Shown: positions 1 to 8,805 of the stretch, one piece after another
Numbering within the stretch: the stretch's first letter is position 1
Layout: every line of letters begins with the position of its first letter
NCBI RefSeq assembly: GCF_033042135.1
Contig: NZ_WBXM01000002.1
Location: 433,867 to 497,866, forward strand
Reading direction: 5' to 3'
DNA: 64,000 nt
From: Haloechinothrix sp033042135
GTDB taxonomy: Bacteria; Actinomycetota; Actinomycetes; Mycobacteriales; Pseudonocardiaceae
Program-made: the position numbers and the translations under genes
The notes under the pieces: generated by a model
What the model was told of the DNA's origin: nothing
The model's database searches: none
Seen by the model: only the letters and a program-made list of their open reading frames with translations

Positions 1-57
1 CACGGCTCGATCACCCCCGCCGAGCAGCTCGTACCGCTCCTGCTGGCCCGCGGATGA
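1..57 (+). CDS. C-terminal tail of an upstream gene (partial)
   Basis: An open frame enters from the left edge and ends at a TGA at 55-57. Only 18 residues are visible (HGSITPAEQLVPLLLARG), too few to assign a family. It is followed closely by the next gene on the same strand. It could simply be chance open frame, though the position of the stop just before a promoter-like hexamer fits the end of a real gene. Confidence 0.4.
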   Translation, partial: HGSITPAEQLVPLLLARG

Positions 58-62
58 CGCGA

Positions 63-68
63 TACCGT
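63..68 (+). promoter_or_regulatory. -10 box TACCGT, leaderless start
   Basis: TACCGT fits the actinobacterial TANNNT -10 consensus and lies 7 bases before the ATG at 76. A start site 6-7 bases after the hexamer would fall on or next to the ATG. A GGAGG sits one base from the ATG, too close to be a normal ribosome binding site. Confidence 0.45.
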
Positions 69-75
69 CGGAGGC

Positions 76-375
76 ATGCCGCGCCGTAACCGCCCCGGCC
101 GCGCGCGCAAGCGTCAGCGGCCCGAGCCGCCCGCGTTGACGGGGTGGGGCAGGACCGAGTCCGGTCCGGACGGCGACTGGATCGTCCGCAGCGTTCCGGG
201 GGAACGTGCCATCAAGCAGTACCGCTGCCCCGGCTGTGACCATGAGATCCGGGAGGGGACGCCGCATGTGGTCGCCTGGCCGGCCGACAGCACAGGTTCG
301 GTGACAGAACGCAGGCACTGGCACAGGGGGTGTTGGCACGCGCGGCAGCGACGCGGACCGCCACAGGGGCTCTGA
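76..375 (+). CDS. Small conserved actinobacterial protein, zinc-ribbon-like
   Basis: This 99-residue protein has a basic N-terminus (MPRRNRPGRARKRQRPEP) followed by a compact C-terminal part with a CPGCDHEI motif at about residues 51-58 and a HWHRGCW motif near residue 86. Cys-x-x-Cys plus His/Cys further on looks like a small metal-binding fold. Similar small proteins are common in actinobacteria, often labelled ATP/GTP-binding without experimental support. I do not assign a function. The start is the ATG behind a -10 box, so the mRNA may be leaderless. Confidence 0.65.
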   Translation: MPRRNRPGRARKRQRPEPPALTGWGRTESGPDGDWIVRSVPGERAIKQYRCPGCDHEIREGTPHVVAWPADSTGSVTERRHWHRGCWHARQRRGPPQGL

Positions 376-449
376 GGCGGCAGCAGGCAGGCGACACGGC
401 CGGTCCCCGACGGGCAGCGAGGTGATCACGATACGAGAGGATCGGGCGC

Positions 450-1205
450 ATGAGCACACACCCACTGGTACTGCTGCATGCCTTCCCGCTCGATGCCCGG
501 ATGTGGGAAGGGCTCTCCGCTCGGCTGTCCGGCGACGGGATCCGGTTGATCACACCGGACCAGCGAGGGCTCGGTCAGGCCAAGCTGCCCGATGCCGGGC
601 GTGAGCCGGATCTGGACGACGCCGCAGCCGACGTGGTGGCACTGCTTGACCGGCTCGAGCTTGACCGGGTCGTACTCGGCGGCTGCTCGATGGGGGGCTA
701 CGTGAGCATGGCGGTACTGCGTGCGGCGCCGGAACGCGTGGCGGGAGTGGTGCTCATCGACACCAAGGCGAGCGCCGACACCGATGACGCCCGCGACACC
801 CGGCTGAGCACCGCGAGCAGGGCACTCGCCGAGGGGCACCACGGTTGGCTCGCCGACAACCTGCTGCCGTCGCTGGTCGGTCCCACCACCGAGGCCGAGC
901 GCCCCGAGGTGGGTACGCGGGTCCGTGAGCTGATCGAGGCACAGCCTTCCGAGGGCATCGCCTGGGCGTTGCGCGCCATGGCGGCACGCCCCGACTCCTT
1001 CGAGCTGCTGCGGAGCACCCGGGTACCCGCGCTGGTCGTTCACGGCGAGGAGGACCGGCTCACCGGCGTCGACGAGGCGGAGGCCATGGCCGATGCGCTG
1101 CCGCAGGGACAACTGGCCGTGGTGCCGCGTGCCGGGCACCTCAGCCCGATGGAGGACCCCGACGCGGTAGCCGAAGCCATCGGCGCCGCGGTGCGCGGCT
1201 GGTAG
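450..1205 (+). CDS. Alpha/beta hydrolase
   Basis: The 251-residue protein has the alpha/beta hydrolase fold: an oxyanion-loop HAFPLDARMW near residues 10-19, a nucleophile elbow GCSMGG near residue 76 (Ser nucleophile), an acid in VVHGEEDRLT near residue 195 and a catalytic His in RAGHLSPMEDP near residue 227. Such proteins hydrolyse esters, lactones or C-C bonds; the natural substrate cannot be read from the sequence. The family length is normal. It stands alone between a small upstream gene and a strong terminator. GAGGAT, one base off the TANNNT box, lies 7 bases before the ATG. Confidence 0.85.
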   Translation: MSTHPLVLLHAFPLDARMWEGLSARLSGDGIRLITPDQRGLGQAKLPDAGREPDLDDAAADVVALLDRLELDRVVLGGCSMGGYVSMAVLRAAPERVAGVVLIDTKASADTDDARDTRLSTASRALAEGHHGWLADNLLPSLVGPTTEAERPEVGTRVRELIEAQPSEGIAWALRAMAARPDSFELLRSTRVPALVVHGEEDRLTGVDEAEAMADALPQGQLAVVPRAGHLSPMEDPDAVAEAIGAAVRGW

Positions 1206-1220
1206 CCGCTGATAACCCAG

Positions 1221-1270
1221 GCTGCACAGAGGCGGCACCGTACCCAGGGACGGTGCCGCCTCTGTGCAGC
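1221..1270 (+). terminator. Strong hairpin terminator
   Basis: A perfect 21-base inverted repeat (arms 1221-1241 and 1250-1270) encloses an 8-base loop, 15 bases after the hydrolase stop. No U-run follows, as is usual for actinobacterial terminators. It would separate the hydrolase from ctaD. Confidence 0.85.
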
Positions 1271-1561
1271 GACCGGAGCCGAAGGGACCATGATCGTGAA
1301 TCAGCACACAGCATGTGGGGCCGATCGCCGGGGGCGAGCGCCGTCACCACATCCGCCGCGACCCCGGTAGCCCGGAGGCCACCGTGACCACCTGCGGTGA
1401 TGCCGGTATCCATCGCGGAGACGTGGTCTCGGGCACGAATCCCAACCGGTGCGTACGGCCCGAAACGGCGAAAGCTAGGATCGCCTCATGCCACCGGGCG
1501 TGTGGTCAACTCGCGCCCGTGGCGGAGCTGGAGTACGACAGGTGAACTGCAGGAGGCAGGA
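1271..1561. other. Intergenic region upstream of ctaD
   Basis: No convincing gene is seen here. The long frame that enters ctaD from 1397 has no ribosome binding site and no family-like sequence before 1562. The stretch presumably carries the ctaD promoter, but I cannot point to a clear -35/-10 pair. The only firm signal is AGGAGG at 1551-1556, the ctaD ribosome binding site. Confidence 0.5.
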
Positions 1562-3349
1562 GTGACCGCAGTAACCCCCGAGCCGATTGCGACGCGACCG
1601 GCACCCGCACCGGGCGGGCCCAAGGGGTCCTACCTTCTGTCCCTGTTCAAGACGACCGATCACAAGCAGATCGGCATCATGTACATCGTCACGTCGTTCG
1701 GCTTCTTCATGCTGGGCGGCGCCATGGCGATGCTGATCCGCACCGAGCTGGCACAGCCGGGGCTGCGGTTCCTGTCGGCCGAGCAGTACAACCAGCTGTT
1801 CACCATGCACGGCACGATCATGCTGTTGCTGTACGCGACACCGATCGTGTTCGGCTTCGCGAACTTCATCCTGCCCTTGCAGATCGGCTCACCGGACGTG
1901 GCATTCCCCCGGTTGAACGCCCTGTCCTACTGGCTGTTCCTGTTCGGCGGGTTGATCGTGGTCTCGGGCTTCCTCAGCCCCGGTGGCGCCGCCGACTTCG
2001 GCTGGTTCGCCTACACCCCGCTGTCCAACGCGGTGTACTCGCCAGGGGTCGGCGGTGATCTCTGGATCATGGGGCTGCTGGTCAGCGGTTTAGGAACCAT
2101 TCTCGGTGCGGTCAACATGATCACCACGCTGGTGTGCATGCGCGCACCGGGCATGACGATGTGGCGGATGCCCATCTTCTGCTGGAACATCCTGGTGACC
2201 AGCATCCTGGTGCTGCTCGCTTTCCCCATCCTCACCGCCGCGCTCGCAGGGCTGTTCGCCGACCGTCACCTCGGCGCGCACGTGTTCGACCCCGCCAACG
2301 GCGGGGTGATCCTGTGGCAGCACCTGTTCTGGTTCTTCGGCCACCCCGAGGTCTACATCGTGGCGCTGCCGTTCTTCGGCATCGTCTCGGAGATCATCCC
2401 GGTCTTCTCCCGTAAGCCGATCTTCGGCTACAAGGGCCTCGTCTTCGCCACGCTGGCTATCGGTGGTCTGTCCGTGGCGGTCTGGGCGCACCACATGTAC
2501 GCCACCGGCGCGGTACTGCTGCCCTTCTTCTCCTTCATGACCTTCCTGATCGCGGTGCCGACCGGCGTGAAGTTCTTCAACTGGATCGGCACCATGTGGA
2601 AGGGCAAGCTGACCTTCGAGTCGCCGATGCTGTTCTCCATCGGCTTCATGGTGACCTTCCTGCTCGGTGGTCTGACCGGTATTCTGCTGGCCGCGCCAGC
2701 CATCGACTGGCACGTCTCGGACAGCTACTTCGTGGTGGCGCACTTCCACTACGTGCTCTACGGCACGATCGTGTTCGCCACCTTCGCCGGGATCTACTTC
2801 TGGTTCCCGAAAATGACCGGTCGGATGCTGGACGAGCCGCTGGCGAAGATGCACTTCTGGTTGACCTTCGTCGGTTTCCACCTGACCTTCCTGGTGCAGC
2901 ACTGGCTCGGTAACGAGGGCATGCCCCGGCGGTACGCCGACTACCTGGAAAGCGATGGCTTCACCACGCTGAACATGGTCTCCACCATGGGTGCCTACAT
3001 CCTCGGGCTGTCGACACTGCCCTTCCTCTACAACGTGTTCAAGAGCTACCGTTTCGGTGAACGTGTCGACCACCTGGACGACCCGTGGGGCTACGGAGGC
3101 TCGCTGGAGTGGGCGACCAGCTGCCCGCCGCCGCGACACAACTTCACCGAGTTGCCCCGCATCCGCTCCGAGCGTCCCGCGTTCGAGTTGCACTACCCGC
3201 ACATGATCGAGCGGCTGCACAGCGAGGGCCACATCTCCTTTACCGGCAAGCAGCTGGCGTCGCCGGATGGTGACGAGCGCAGCGGGCCCGCCACCGCGGT
3301 CGACACCACGGAACGGCCCGACACTGATACGGATTCGGATCAGAAGTGA
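1562..3349 (+). CDS. ctaD: Cytochrome c oxidase subunit I (aa3 type)
   Basis: This is the catalytic subunit of the aa3 terminal oxidase, which reduces oxygen to water and pumps protons in the cytoplasmic membrane. It has about twelve hydrophobic segments and the family hallmarks: the low-spin heme His in TMHGTIM, the CuB site WFFGHPEVYI, the HHMYATG His pair, and the heme ligands in VAHFHYVLYG. The GTG at 1562 is chosen because AGGAGG lies 5 bases upstream and the resulting 595 residues match actinobacterial CtaD; the frame extends upstream to 1397 without support. The stop overlaps the serB start, an arrangement also known in mycobacteria. Other oxidase subunits are not in the window. Confidence 0.96.
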   Translation: MTAVTPEPIATRPAPAPGGPKGSYLLSLFKTTDHKQIGIMYIVTSFGFFMLGGAMAMLIRTELAQPGLRFLSAEQYNQLFTMHGTIMLLLYATPIVFGFANFILPLQIGSPDVAFPRLNALSYWLFLFGGLIVVSGFLSPGGAADFGWFAYTPLSNAVYSPGVGGDLWIMGLLVSGLGTILGAVNMITTLVCMRAPGMTMWRMPIFCWNILVTSILVLLAFPILTAALAGLFADRHLGAHVFDPANGGVILWQHLFWFFGHPEVYIVALPFFGIVSEIIPVFSRKPIFGYKGLVFATLAIGGLSVAVWAHHMYATGAVLLPFFSFMTFLIAVPTGVKFFNWIGTMWKGKLTFESPMLFSIGFMVTFLLGGLTGILLAAPAIDWHVSDSYFVVAHFHYVLYGTIVFATFAGIYFWFPKMTGRMLDEPLAKMHFWLTFVGFHLTFLVQHWLGNEGMPRRYADYLESDGFTTLNMVSTMGAYILGLSTLPFLYNVFKSYRFGERVDHLDDPWGYGGSLEWATSCPPPRHNFTELPRIRSERPAFELHYPHMIERLHSEGHISFTGKQLASPDGDERSGPATAVDTTERPDTDTDSDQK

Positions 3350-4587
3350 GCACGACGCCTGTCCTGATCACCACCACCGGCCCGGACAAACCGGGAGTGT
3401 CCTCCGCGCTGTTCGCGGTGCTCACCCGGCACGGGGTGGATGTGCTCGATGTCGAGCAGGTGGTGATCCGGGGGCAGCTGGTGCTCGGTGTGCTGGTGGA
3501 CGTCGATGACGACCCCGAGGCGCTGCAGGAGGCCGTGGAGCAGGCCATGGCCACTGTGTCGATGCGGGTCGACGTGCGCATCGGCTCGGAGATCGGCGAC
3601 AATCCGTTCGCGCCGGGCAGGAGCGACTCGACCCACGTCGTGGTGATGCTGGGCAGGCCGGTGACCGCGCGGGCCTTCAGTGAGGTCGCTCGCAGGCTCG
3701 CGGCGATGGACGTGAACATCGACGCGATCCGCAGTGTAGCCGACTATCCGGTCACGGGCCTCGAGATGCACGTGTCGGTTCCGGACGGCGGGCTTGGATA
3801 CAGCATCCAGTTGGACACGGACTTGCGTGCCGCGCTGGCCGATGTGTCCATCTCGGAGGGCGTGGACATCGCGGTCGAGCGGGAAGGTCTGGCGCGCAGG
3901 GCCAAACGCCTCGTCGTGTTCGATGTGGACTCCACGCTCATTCAGGGTGAGGTCATCGAGATGCTGGCCCACCACGCCGGGGTGGCCGACGAGGTCGCGC
4001 GGATCACCGAGGCCGCGATGCGCGGCGAGTTGAACTTCACCGAATCGCTGGAGCACCGTGTGGCCCTGCTCAAGGGCTTACCGGAAACGGCGCTGGACGA
4101 CGTCGCGAACGAGATCACGTTGACCCCCGGTGCCAGGACCACAATCCGTACGCTCAAACGGCTCGGTTTCCGGTGTGGGGTCGTCTCCGGTGGTTTCACC
4201 CGGATCATCCAAGGGCTCGGCGACGAGCTCGGGCTGGACTTCATCGCCGCCAACGAGCTCGAGATCGCCGACGGCGTGCTGACCGGCCGCGTGCTCGGCG
4301 AACCCATCGACCGGGCGGGTAAGGCCCGCGCACTGGAGCGGTTCGCTGATGAGTACGAGATCCCGCTGACCCAGTGCGTGGCGGTGGGTGACGGCGCCAA
4401 CGACATCGACATGCTCTCGGTAGCCGGGATGGGTGTGGCGTTCAACGCCAAGCCCGCCCTCCGCGAGGTCGCCGACACCAGCCTGAGCTACCCGTACCTG
4501 GATGCTGTGCTGTTTATGATGGGTGTGACCAGGGCCGAGGTCGAAGCGGCTGATTCGGAGGACGGGCTGGAACGCACCCGGCCGTAG
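3346..4587 (+). CDS. serB: Phosphoserine phosphatase with two ACT domains
   Basis: SerB removes phosphate from O-phosphoserine in the last step of serine synthesis. The 413-residue protein has two N-terminal ACT domains (about residues 5-80 and 95-175), then a HAD phosphatase domain with the catalytic FDVDSTLI near residue 188, VVSGGFT near 280 and VGDGANDIDM near 345. The architecture equals mycobacterial SerB2, where the ACT domains bind amino acids. The GTG start overlaps the ctaD stop (GTGA), so translation is coupled to the oxidase gene. Serine also feeds the CysM pathway found later in the window. Confidence 0.95.
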   Translation: MSTTPVLITTTGPDKPGVSSALFAVLTRHGVDVLDVEQVVIRGQLVLGVLVDVDDDPEALQEAVEQAMATVSMRVDVRIGSEIGDNPFAPGRSDSTHVVVMLGRPVTARAFSEVARRLAAMDVNIDAIRSVADYPVTGLEMHVSVPDGGLGYSIQLDTDLRAALADVSISEGVDIAVEREGLARRAKRLVVFDVDSTLIQGEVIEMLAHHAGVADEVARITEAAMRGELNFTESLEHRVALLKGLPETALDDVANEITLTPGARTTIRTLKRLGFRCGVVSGGFTRIIQGLGDELGLDFIAANELEIADGVLTGRVLGEPIDRAGKARALERFADEYEIPLTQCVAVGDGANDIDMLSVAGMGVAFNAKPALREVADTSLSYPYLDAVLFMMGVTRAEVEAADSEDGLERTRP

Positions 4588-4668
4588 CCCCGAGCCGGTA
4601 CGTGGTGCCGGTAGATCGAGCTCGCGCGACGGAGGTTCGTGGCAGCCGGTGGTTGTTCGAGTGTTCGT

Positions 4669-5013
4669 CTAGGATTCGGTATCGGCCTTCCAGACCACAT
4701 AGGCCTCGTCGGCCTCGGTGGTCATGGCTTCGATGAAGCGTTCGTTGTCGAATCCCGGTAAGGCCTGCAGGCGCTCGATGAGCGCATCGGCAGCCGGATC
4801 GCTGCTCGGCACGGCGGTCCCGGTCCCGTCGTGGCCTGCCAGCATCAGGAAGACGTCCTCGTCCCACGGGCTGTCCGGCATCACCCTGATGATGACCGCG
4901 GAAAGGTCCTGCCAGGTCACCGACTCTTCACTGCCGTCGGCGAGCTGCCGACGCACACCGGTGTCGTCGACGGCGACCGCTCGGGATCGTGCTGTGGGGG
5001 GATCCTGCGACAA
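4669..5013 (-). CDS. Conserved hypothetical protein
   Basis: This acidic 114-residue protein is of unknown function. There is no signal peptide or membrane segment, and sequence such as WDEDVFLMLAG and ADALIERLQALPGF suggests a small soluble alpha/beta fold. The start is a TTG at 5013, favoured because GAAGGAG stands 6 bases upstream. It lies downstream of, and convergent with, serB, and shares its strand with the helicase gene but is separately placed in front of it. I do not recognise the family. Confidence 0.65.
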   Translation of the reverse strand: MSQDPPTARSRAVAVDDTGVRRQLADGSEESVTWQDLSAVIIRVMPDSPWDEDVFLMLAGHDGTGTAVPSSDPAADALIERLQALPGFDNERFIEAMTTEADEAYVVWKADTES

Positions 5014-5057
5014 CGAAACTCCTTCATGGTGGCTGCCGCCACACCGTAACGCGAACC

Positions 5058-7208
5058 TTACTCCCTGGCGTACTCCGGGTGTGCACTGTCCAACCGGCGC
5101 AGTGCGGCACGTGCCACCTCAGGGTCGGTCGTTGGCCAGAACGGCGGGAGGGAGGCGCGCAGGAAGCTCGCGTACCGCGCGGTGGCCAGGCGGGAATCGA
5201 GGATGGCGACCACGCCACGGTCGGTGTTCGTGCGATGGAGCCTGCCGACGCCCTGTGCCAGCCGGAGCGCGGCGTGAGTCGCGGCCACGGTCATGAAACC
5301 GTTCCCTCCCCGCGCCTCGACCGCTCGCTGCCGCGCCGACAGGACGGGGTCGTCCGGTCGAGGGAACGGGATCCGGTCCACGACCACGAGTTGCAGGGCG
5401 TCGCCGGGCACATCCACGCCCTGCCACAACGACAGCGTGCCGAACAGGCAGGTGCGGGCGTCCTGGCTGAAGGTGCTCACCAGCAGCCCGGTGGCGTCCT
5501 CGCCCTGGCATAGCACGGGGTGGCTGACGCGTTCGCGCAACGCCTCGGCAGCCTGCCTGGCGGCCCGCATGGAGGAGAACAACCCCAAGGTACGGCCACC
5601 CGCGGCGGTGACCAGGCCGGCGAGTTCGTCGAGCAGCTCCTCGCCGAGGCCGTCCCTGCCCGGCGCGGGAAGGTGGCGAGCGAGGTAGAGGATGCCGTTG
5701 CGGGTGTGGTCGAAGGGCGATCCCACGTCCAGCGAGTTCCACGCGGGGCCGGTGTCGTCCGAGGGTGGGGTGCGCTCGGTGGCCGTGGCGCGGGCCGGTT
5801 CCTCGGTTGTGGCTAGTGCCGTGTCCGGCCCGCTGTGTGAGCCGGTGTCAGGCGAGGCCTCCGGGTGGGTGGTGGATGGCAAGTTCCCGGCCGTACTCGC
5901 CGGCAAGCCCCACTGTCTGGCCAGCGCTTCGAAGGATCCGCCGAGCGCGAGCGTGGCCGAGGTCAGCACGACCGTCCTCGTACCGAAGACCCGCTCGCGT
6001 AACAGGCCACCGACCGACAGTGGGGCGACGTGCAGGGTGGGCGGCCTGCGTCGCTCGGCATCGGGGCCATCGGCCGACAGCCACACCACGTCACGCCGGT
6101 GCGCGGGATCGGGTTCGAAGGAGTCCAGCATGCGAACGCAGCTGTCGTGGATCTCCTCGAGCATGGTCCTGGCGAGCTTACGCGCGGTCTCCTGGGCGAT
6201 GTCCTCCTTGCGTTCGGTGCCCAGCGCCGTGAGGCAGGCGTGCGCGGCATCGCGTGTAGCAGGCAGGACACCAGCCAGCCCGGAGGGCAGCGTGTCCAGC
6301 CTCCCTGGCTGTAGCTCGTCGAGCACGGTGGCCAGACCCTCGGCGGCTTCCAGTAACCGGTCGGCCTGCTCGGCGTCGATGAGCCTGCCGCAGCGTTTGG
6401 CCGCGGTGGTGACCATGGTGCTGGTGAGCTCGGCGGTGGAGACCGACGTCACCCGGTCGACCAGATCGTGGGCCTCATCGATGATCAACAGCTCGTGCTC
6501 GGGCAGGACCTGGTACTCCTGTAACGCGTCGATGGCCAGCAGGGCGTGGTTGGTGACCACGACATCGGCCCGGCCTGCCCGCGCGCGGGCGTGCTCGGCG
6601 AAACACTCGGTGCCCGACGGGCATCGTGTGGCCCCGAGACATTCTTTGGCGGTGACCGAGACCTGGCGCCATGCCCGGTCGGATACCCCGGGAACGAGCT
6701 CGTCCCTGTCCCCGGTGGAGGTCTCGCCCGCCCAGTCGGTCAGCCGCTTGACCTCCCTGCCGAGCCGGGATGTGGCTGAGCGATCGAACAGCCCGTCGTC
6801 GTCCGGCTCGTCCGGCGCTCCGGTGTCGATCCGGTGCAGGCATAGGTAGTTGCCCCTGCCTTTGAGGATCGCGAACTCCGGCCGTCTGCCGAGGGAATCG
6901 GCCAGCGCGTCGGCCAGGCGGGGCAGGTCGCGATCGACCAGCTGCTGCTGCAGTGCGATAGTCGCGGTGGAAACCACCACGGTGGTGCCGCGCTCGACCG
7001 CGTGCCGCACCGCGGGGACCAGGTAGGCCAGAGACTTGCCGGTGCCGGTTCCGGCCTGGACCGCGAGGTGCTCGCCGGTGCTGATTGTCGTGTCGACGGC
7101 CTCTGTCATACGGATCTGGCCGTCCCGTTCGCTGCCGCCGACCGCGGCCACGGCCGTGGCCAACAGCTCGCGCACGCTGGGAAGGCTGGTGGTTGTCTGC
7201 TCCGGCAC
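5058..7208 (-). CDS. DinG-family ATP-dependent DNA helicase
   Basis: An XPD/DinG-type superfamily 2 helicase of 716 residues. Walker A is AGTGTGKSLAYL near residue 53, the DEAH box is IIDEAHDLVDRV near 245, and motif VI is QGVGRLHRTNTDRG near 660. Between them, the cysteines in KECLGATRCPSGTECF fit the iron-sulfur cluster of this family. Such enzymes unwind 5'-overhang or R-loop substrates during repair. The region around residues 455-500 is rich in Thr, Ala, Ser and Pro and looks like a disordered insert. It starts at a GTG (7208) and is monocistronic or followed by the small hypothetical gene. Confidence 0.93.
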   Translation of the reverse strand: MPEQTTTSLPSVRELLATAVAAVGGSERDGQIRMTEAVDTTISTGEHLAVQAGTGTGKSLAYLVPAVRHAVERGTTVVVSTATIALQQQLVDRDLPRLADALADSLGRRPEFAILKGRGNYLCLHRIDTGAPDEPDDDGLFDRSATSRLGREVKRLTDWAGETSTGDRDELVPGVSDRAWRQVSVTAKECLGATRCPSGTECFAEHARARAGRADVVVTNHALLAIDALQEYQVLPEHELLIIDEAHDLVDRVTSVSTAELTSTMVTTAAKRCGRLIDAEQADRLLEAAEGLATVLDELQPGRLDTLPSGLAGVLPATRDAAHACLTALGTERKEDIAQETARKLARTMLEEIHDSCVRMLDSFEPDPAHRRDVVWLSADGPDAERRRPPTLHVAPLSVGGLLRERVFGTRTVVLTSATLALGGSFEALARQWGLPASTAGNLPSTTHPEASPDTGSHSGPDTALATTEEPARATATERTPPSDDTGPAWNSLDVGSPFDHTRNGILYLARHLPAPGRDGLGEELLDELAGLVTAAGGRTLGLFSSMRAARQAAEALRERVSHPVLCQGEDATGLLVSTFSQDARTCLFGTLSLWQGVDVPGDALQLVVVDRIPFPRPDDPVLSARQRAVEARGGNGFMTVAATHAALRLAQGVGRLHRTNTDRGVVAILDSRLATARYASFLRASLPPFWPTTDPEVARAALRRLDSAHPEYARE

Positions 7209-7382
7209 GATGCCTTACCGTACCGGAGCTGGTGATCGTTATGTCGCCATGATGGCCCGACTGTGCACAGATGGCGCCAGGTCGCCCCGACTGGGCACAG
7301 TCAGGACATAGAAGGCACTCGACCGGGTGGACTCTCGCCCAAGCCCCTCCACGGTTACCGTGCGATAGGTCATAGTGACCTC

Positions 7383-8078
7383 ATGTTTCATGCGAAGCGA
7401 AAGCGGCTGGCGCTGGCCATCGCGGTTGGGCTTGTAGCCGCGTCGCTGACCGGGATGGGCACCGAGACGTCGGCTGTCGAAACCGAGAGCGACGACGCCG
7501 AACGGGCGAGCGAGCATACGTGGTCGTCGGCCTCGATCGGCAGCGTGGACGCCGTGATCGAGGGCGAAGAGGTTGTGCAGGATCCGATCGCGCCATGCGT
7601 GATCGGCGAGCAGGAGCGGGACTCCACCAGTGGTGTCACGGTGGGTCGCGTGGCGAGCTACGGCGCCGGTAGCACGTTGTGCCGATGGATATGGGACCCC
7701 CAAGAGGCCTACGGCGCGATGGCGACACGCTCGTTCAGCACCCGGCTGTTACGGGAGTACGGCGGTCCGATCATCCGGGTCAGTCGGATCGACGCCTGGT
7801 GCCACACCTGGCGCGACGGGAGCCGGGGCAGCATCCAGCTGACCGGCGTACGCGGCTTCCGCGTCCCGCGGGACATCCCGCCGAACCACAGCGTGACGAT
7901 CGAGGGGCGTGGCCACGATCGGCCGGTGGCCCGGATCGTGCTGAACGAGATGATCGTGCCCGACCCGCCGGATGGCAGCATGACGTTGAACGCCATGCGC
8001 ATCGAGTTGTTCCCCGAGGGCGGCCCGGCCAGCGGCGACATCGTGGTCGGCACGGCGAGCTGCGACCCGTTCCCGTAG
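7383..8078 (+). CDS. Secreted protein of unknown function
   Basis: The 231-residue product starts MFHAKRKRLALAIAVGLVAA and has a classical signal peptide, so it is exported. The mature part contains two pairs of cysteines (PCVIG, TLCRW, AWCHT, ASCDP) that could form disulfides, and a beta-rich pattern. I do not recognise a domain. The ATG at 7383 is chosen because it gives a signal peptide; the frame extends upstream to 7263 but that extension is not signal-like. CATAGT, a near -10 box, lies 6 bases before this ATG. It converges on pncA. Confidence 0.7.
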   Translation: MFHAKRKRLALAIAVGLVAASLTGMGTETSAVETESDDAERASEHTWSSASIGSVDAVIEGEEVVQDPIAPCVIGEQERDSTSGVTVGRVASYGAGSTLCRWIWDPQEAYGAMATRSFSTRLLREYGGPIIRVSRIDAWCHTWRDGSRGSIQLTGVRGFRVPRDIPPNHSVTIEGRGHDRPVARIVLNEMIVPDPPDGSMTLNAMRIELFPEGGPASGDIVVGTASCDPFP

Positions 8079-8188
8079 TGCCGCAGCGGCGCCCACACCG
8101 CTGATCGAACCGGCGCCGGTCGGGGTTCACCGGCGAACAGTGGATCCAGGGCGCACAGTGGAGCCAGACGGTGGGCGGCCGTTCCGGT

Positions 8189-8764
8189 CTAGCCGACGCG
8201 CGGGCTGCCGACGAGTTCGACACCCGCGTCGCTGAGCTCGCCGAGCGCGTTGTCCACCGTCTGGCGTGACACCCCTGCCGTGTAGTCCAGCAGCGTGCGC
8301 GTGGCAAACCCCTCGCGGGTGGCGTCCAGCGAGGTGGCGCGGACGCAGTGGTCGGTCGCGATGCCGATGATGTCCACGGCGGTGACATCGCGGGCACGCA
8401 GCCACGCCGCGAGGTCCTCGCCGTTGCCCTCGGCCTGTCCCTCGAACCCGGAGTAGCCGTCGCTGTACTGGCCCTTCGAGAAGACCTCGGTGATCGGTCC
8501 GACGTTGAGTGCCGGGTGGAACGACGCGCCCGGCGTCTCCGCCCGGCAGTGCGGGGGCCAGGAACGCACGAAATCGGGCTCGTCGCTGAAGTGTGCCCCC
8601 GGGTCGATGTGGTAATCCCGGGTGGCGACGATGTGGTCGTAGGAGGTGTCCGTAGCCAGGAGCCTGGAGATGTCCCCGGCGAGTGCCGCACCACCGGCCA
8701 CGGCGAGCGATCCCCCTTCGCAGAAGTCGTTCTGTACGTCGACGACGATGAGTGCGCGAGCCAT
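8189..8764 (-). CDS. pncA: Nicotinamidase
   Basis: The enzyme hydrolyses nicotinamide to nicotinate and ammonia for NAD salvage. The 191 residues show the isochorismatase-like fold with the catalytic triad Asp (VVDVQNDF, residue 10), Lys (FSKGQYSDGY) and Cys (GIATDHCVRATSLDA), and the metal ligands in TRDYHIDPGAHF. The ATG is preceded by GGGAGG with good spacing. The gene lies 41 bases downstream of pncB on the same strand, so the two steps nicotinamide to nicotinate to nicotinate mononucleotide are encoded together. Confidence 0.95.
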   Translation of the reverse strand: MARALIVVDVQNDFCEGGSLAVAGGAALAGDISRLLATDTSYDHIVATRDYHIDPGAHFSDEPDFVRSWPPHCRAETPGASFHPALNVGPITEVFSKGQYSDGYSGFEGQAEGNGEDLAAWLRARDVTAVDIIGIATDHCVRATSLDATREGFATRTLLDYTAGVSRQTVDNALGELSDAGVELVGSPRVG

Positions 8765-8805
8765 ACTGACCTCCCGGTGAGTGCACCGGTCTTATGGGAT
8801 GCCTG

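Noticed and set aside
2090..3232. Minus-strand frame of 380 codons over ctaD
   Set aside because: Antisense shadow of the oxidase gene; composition unlike a real protein.
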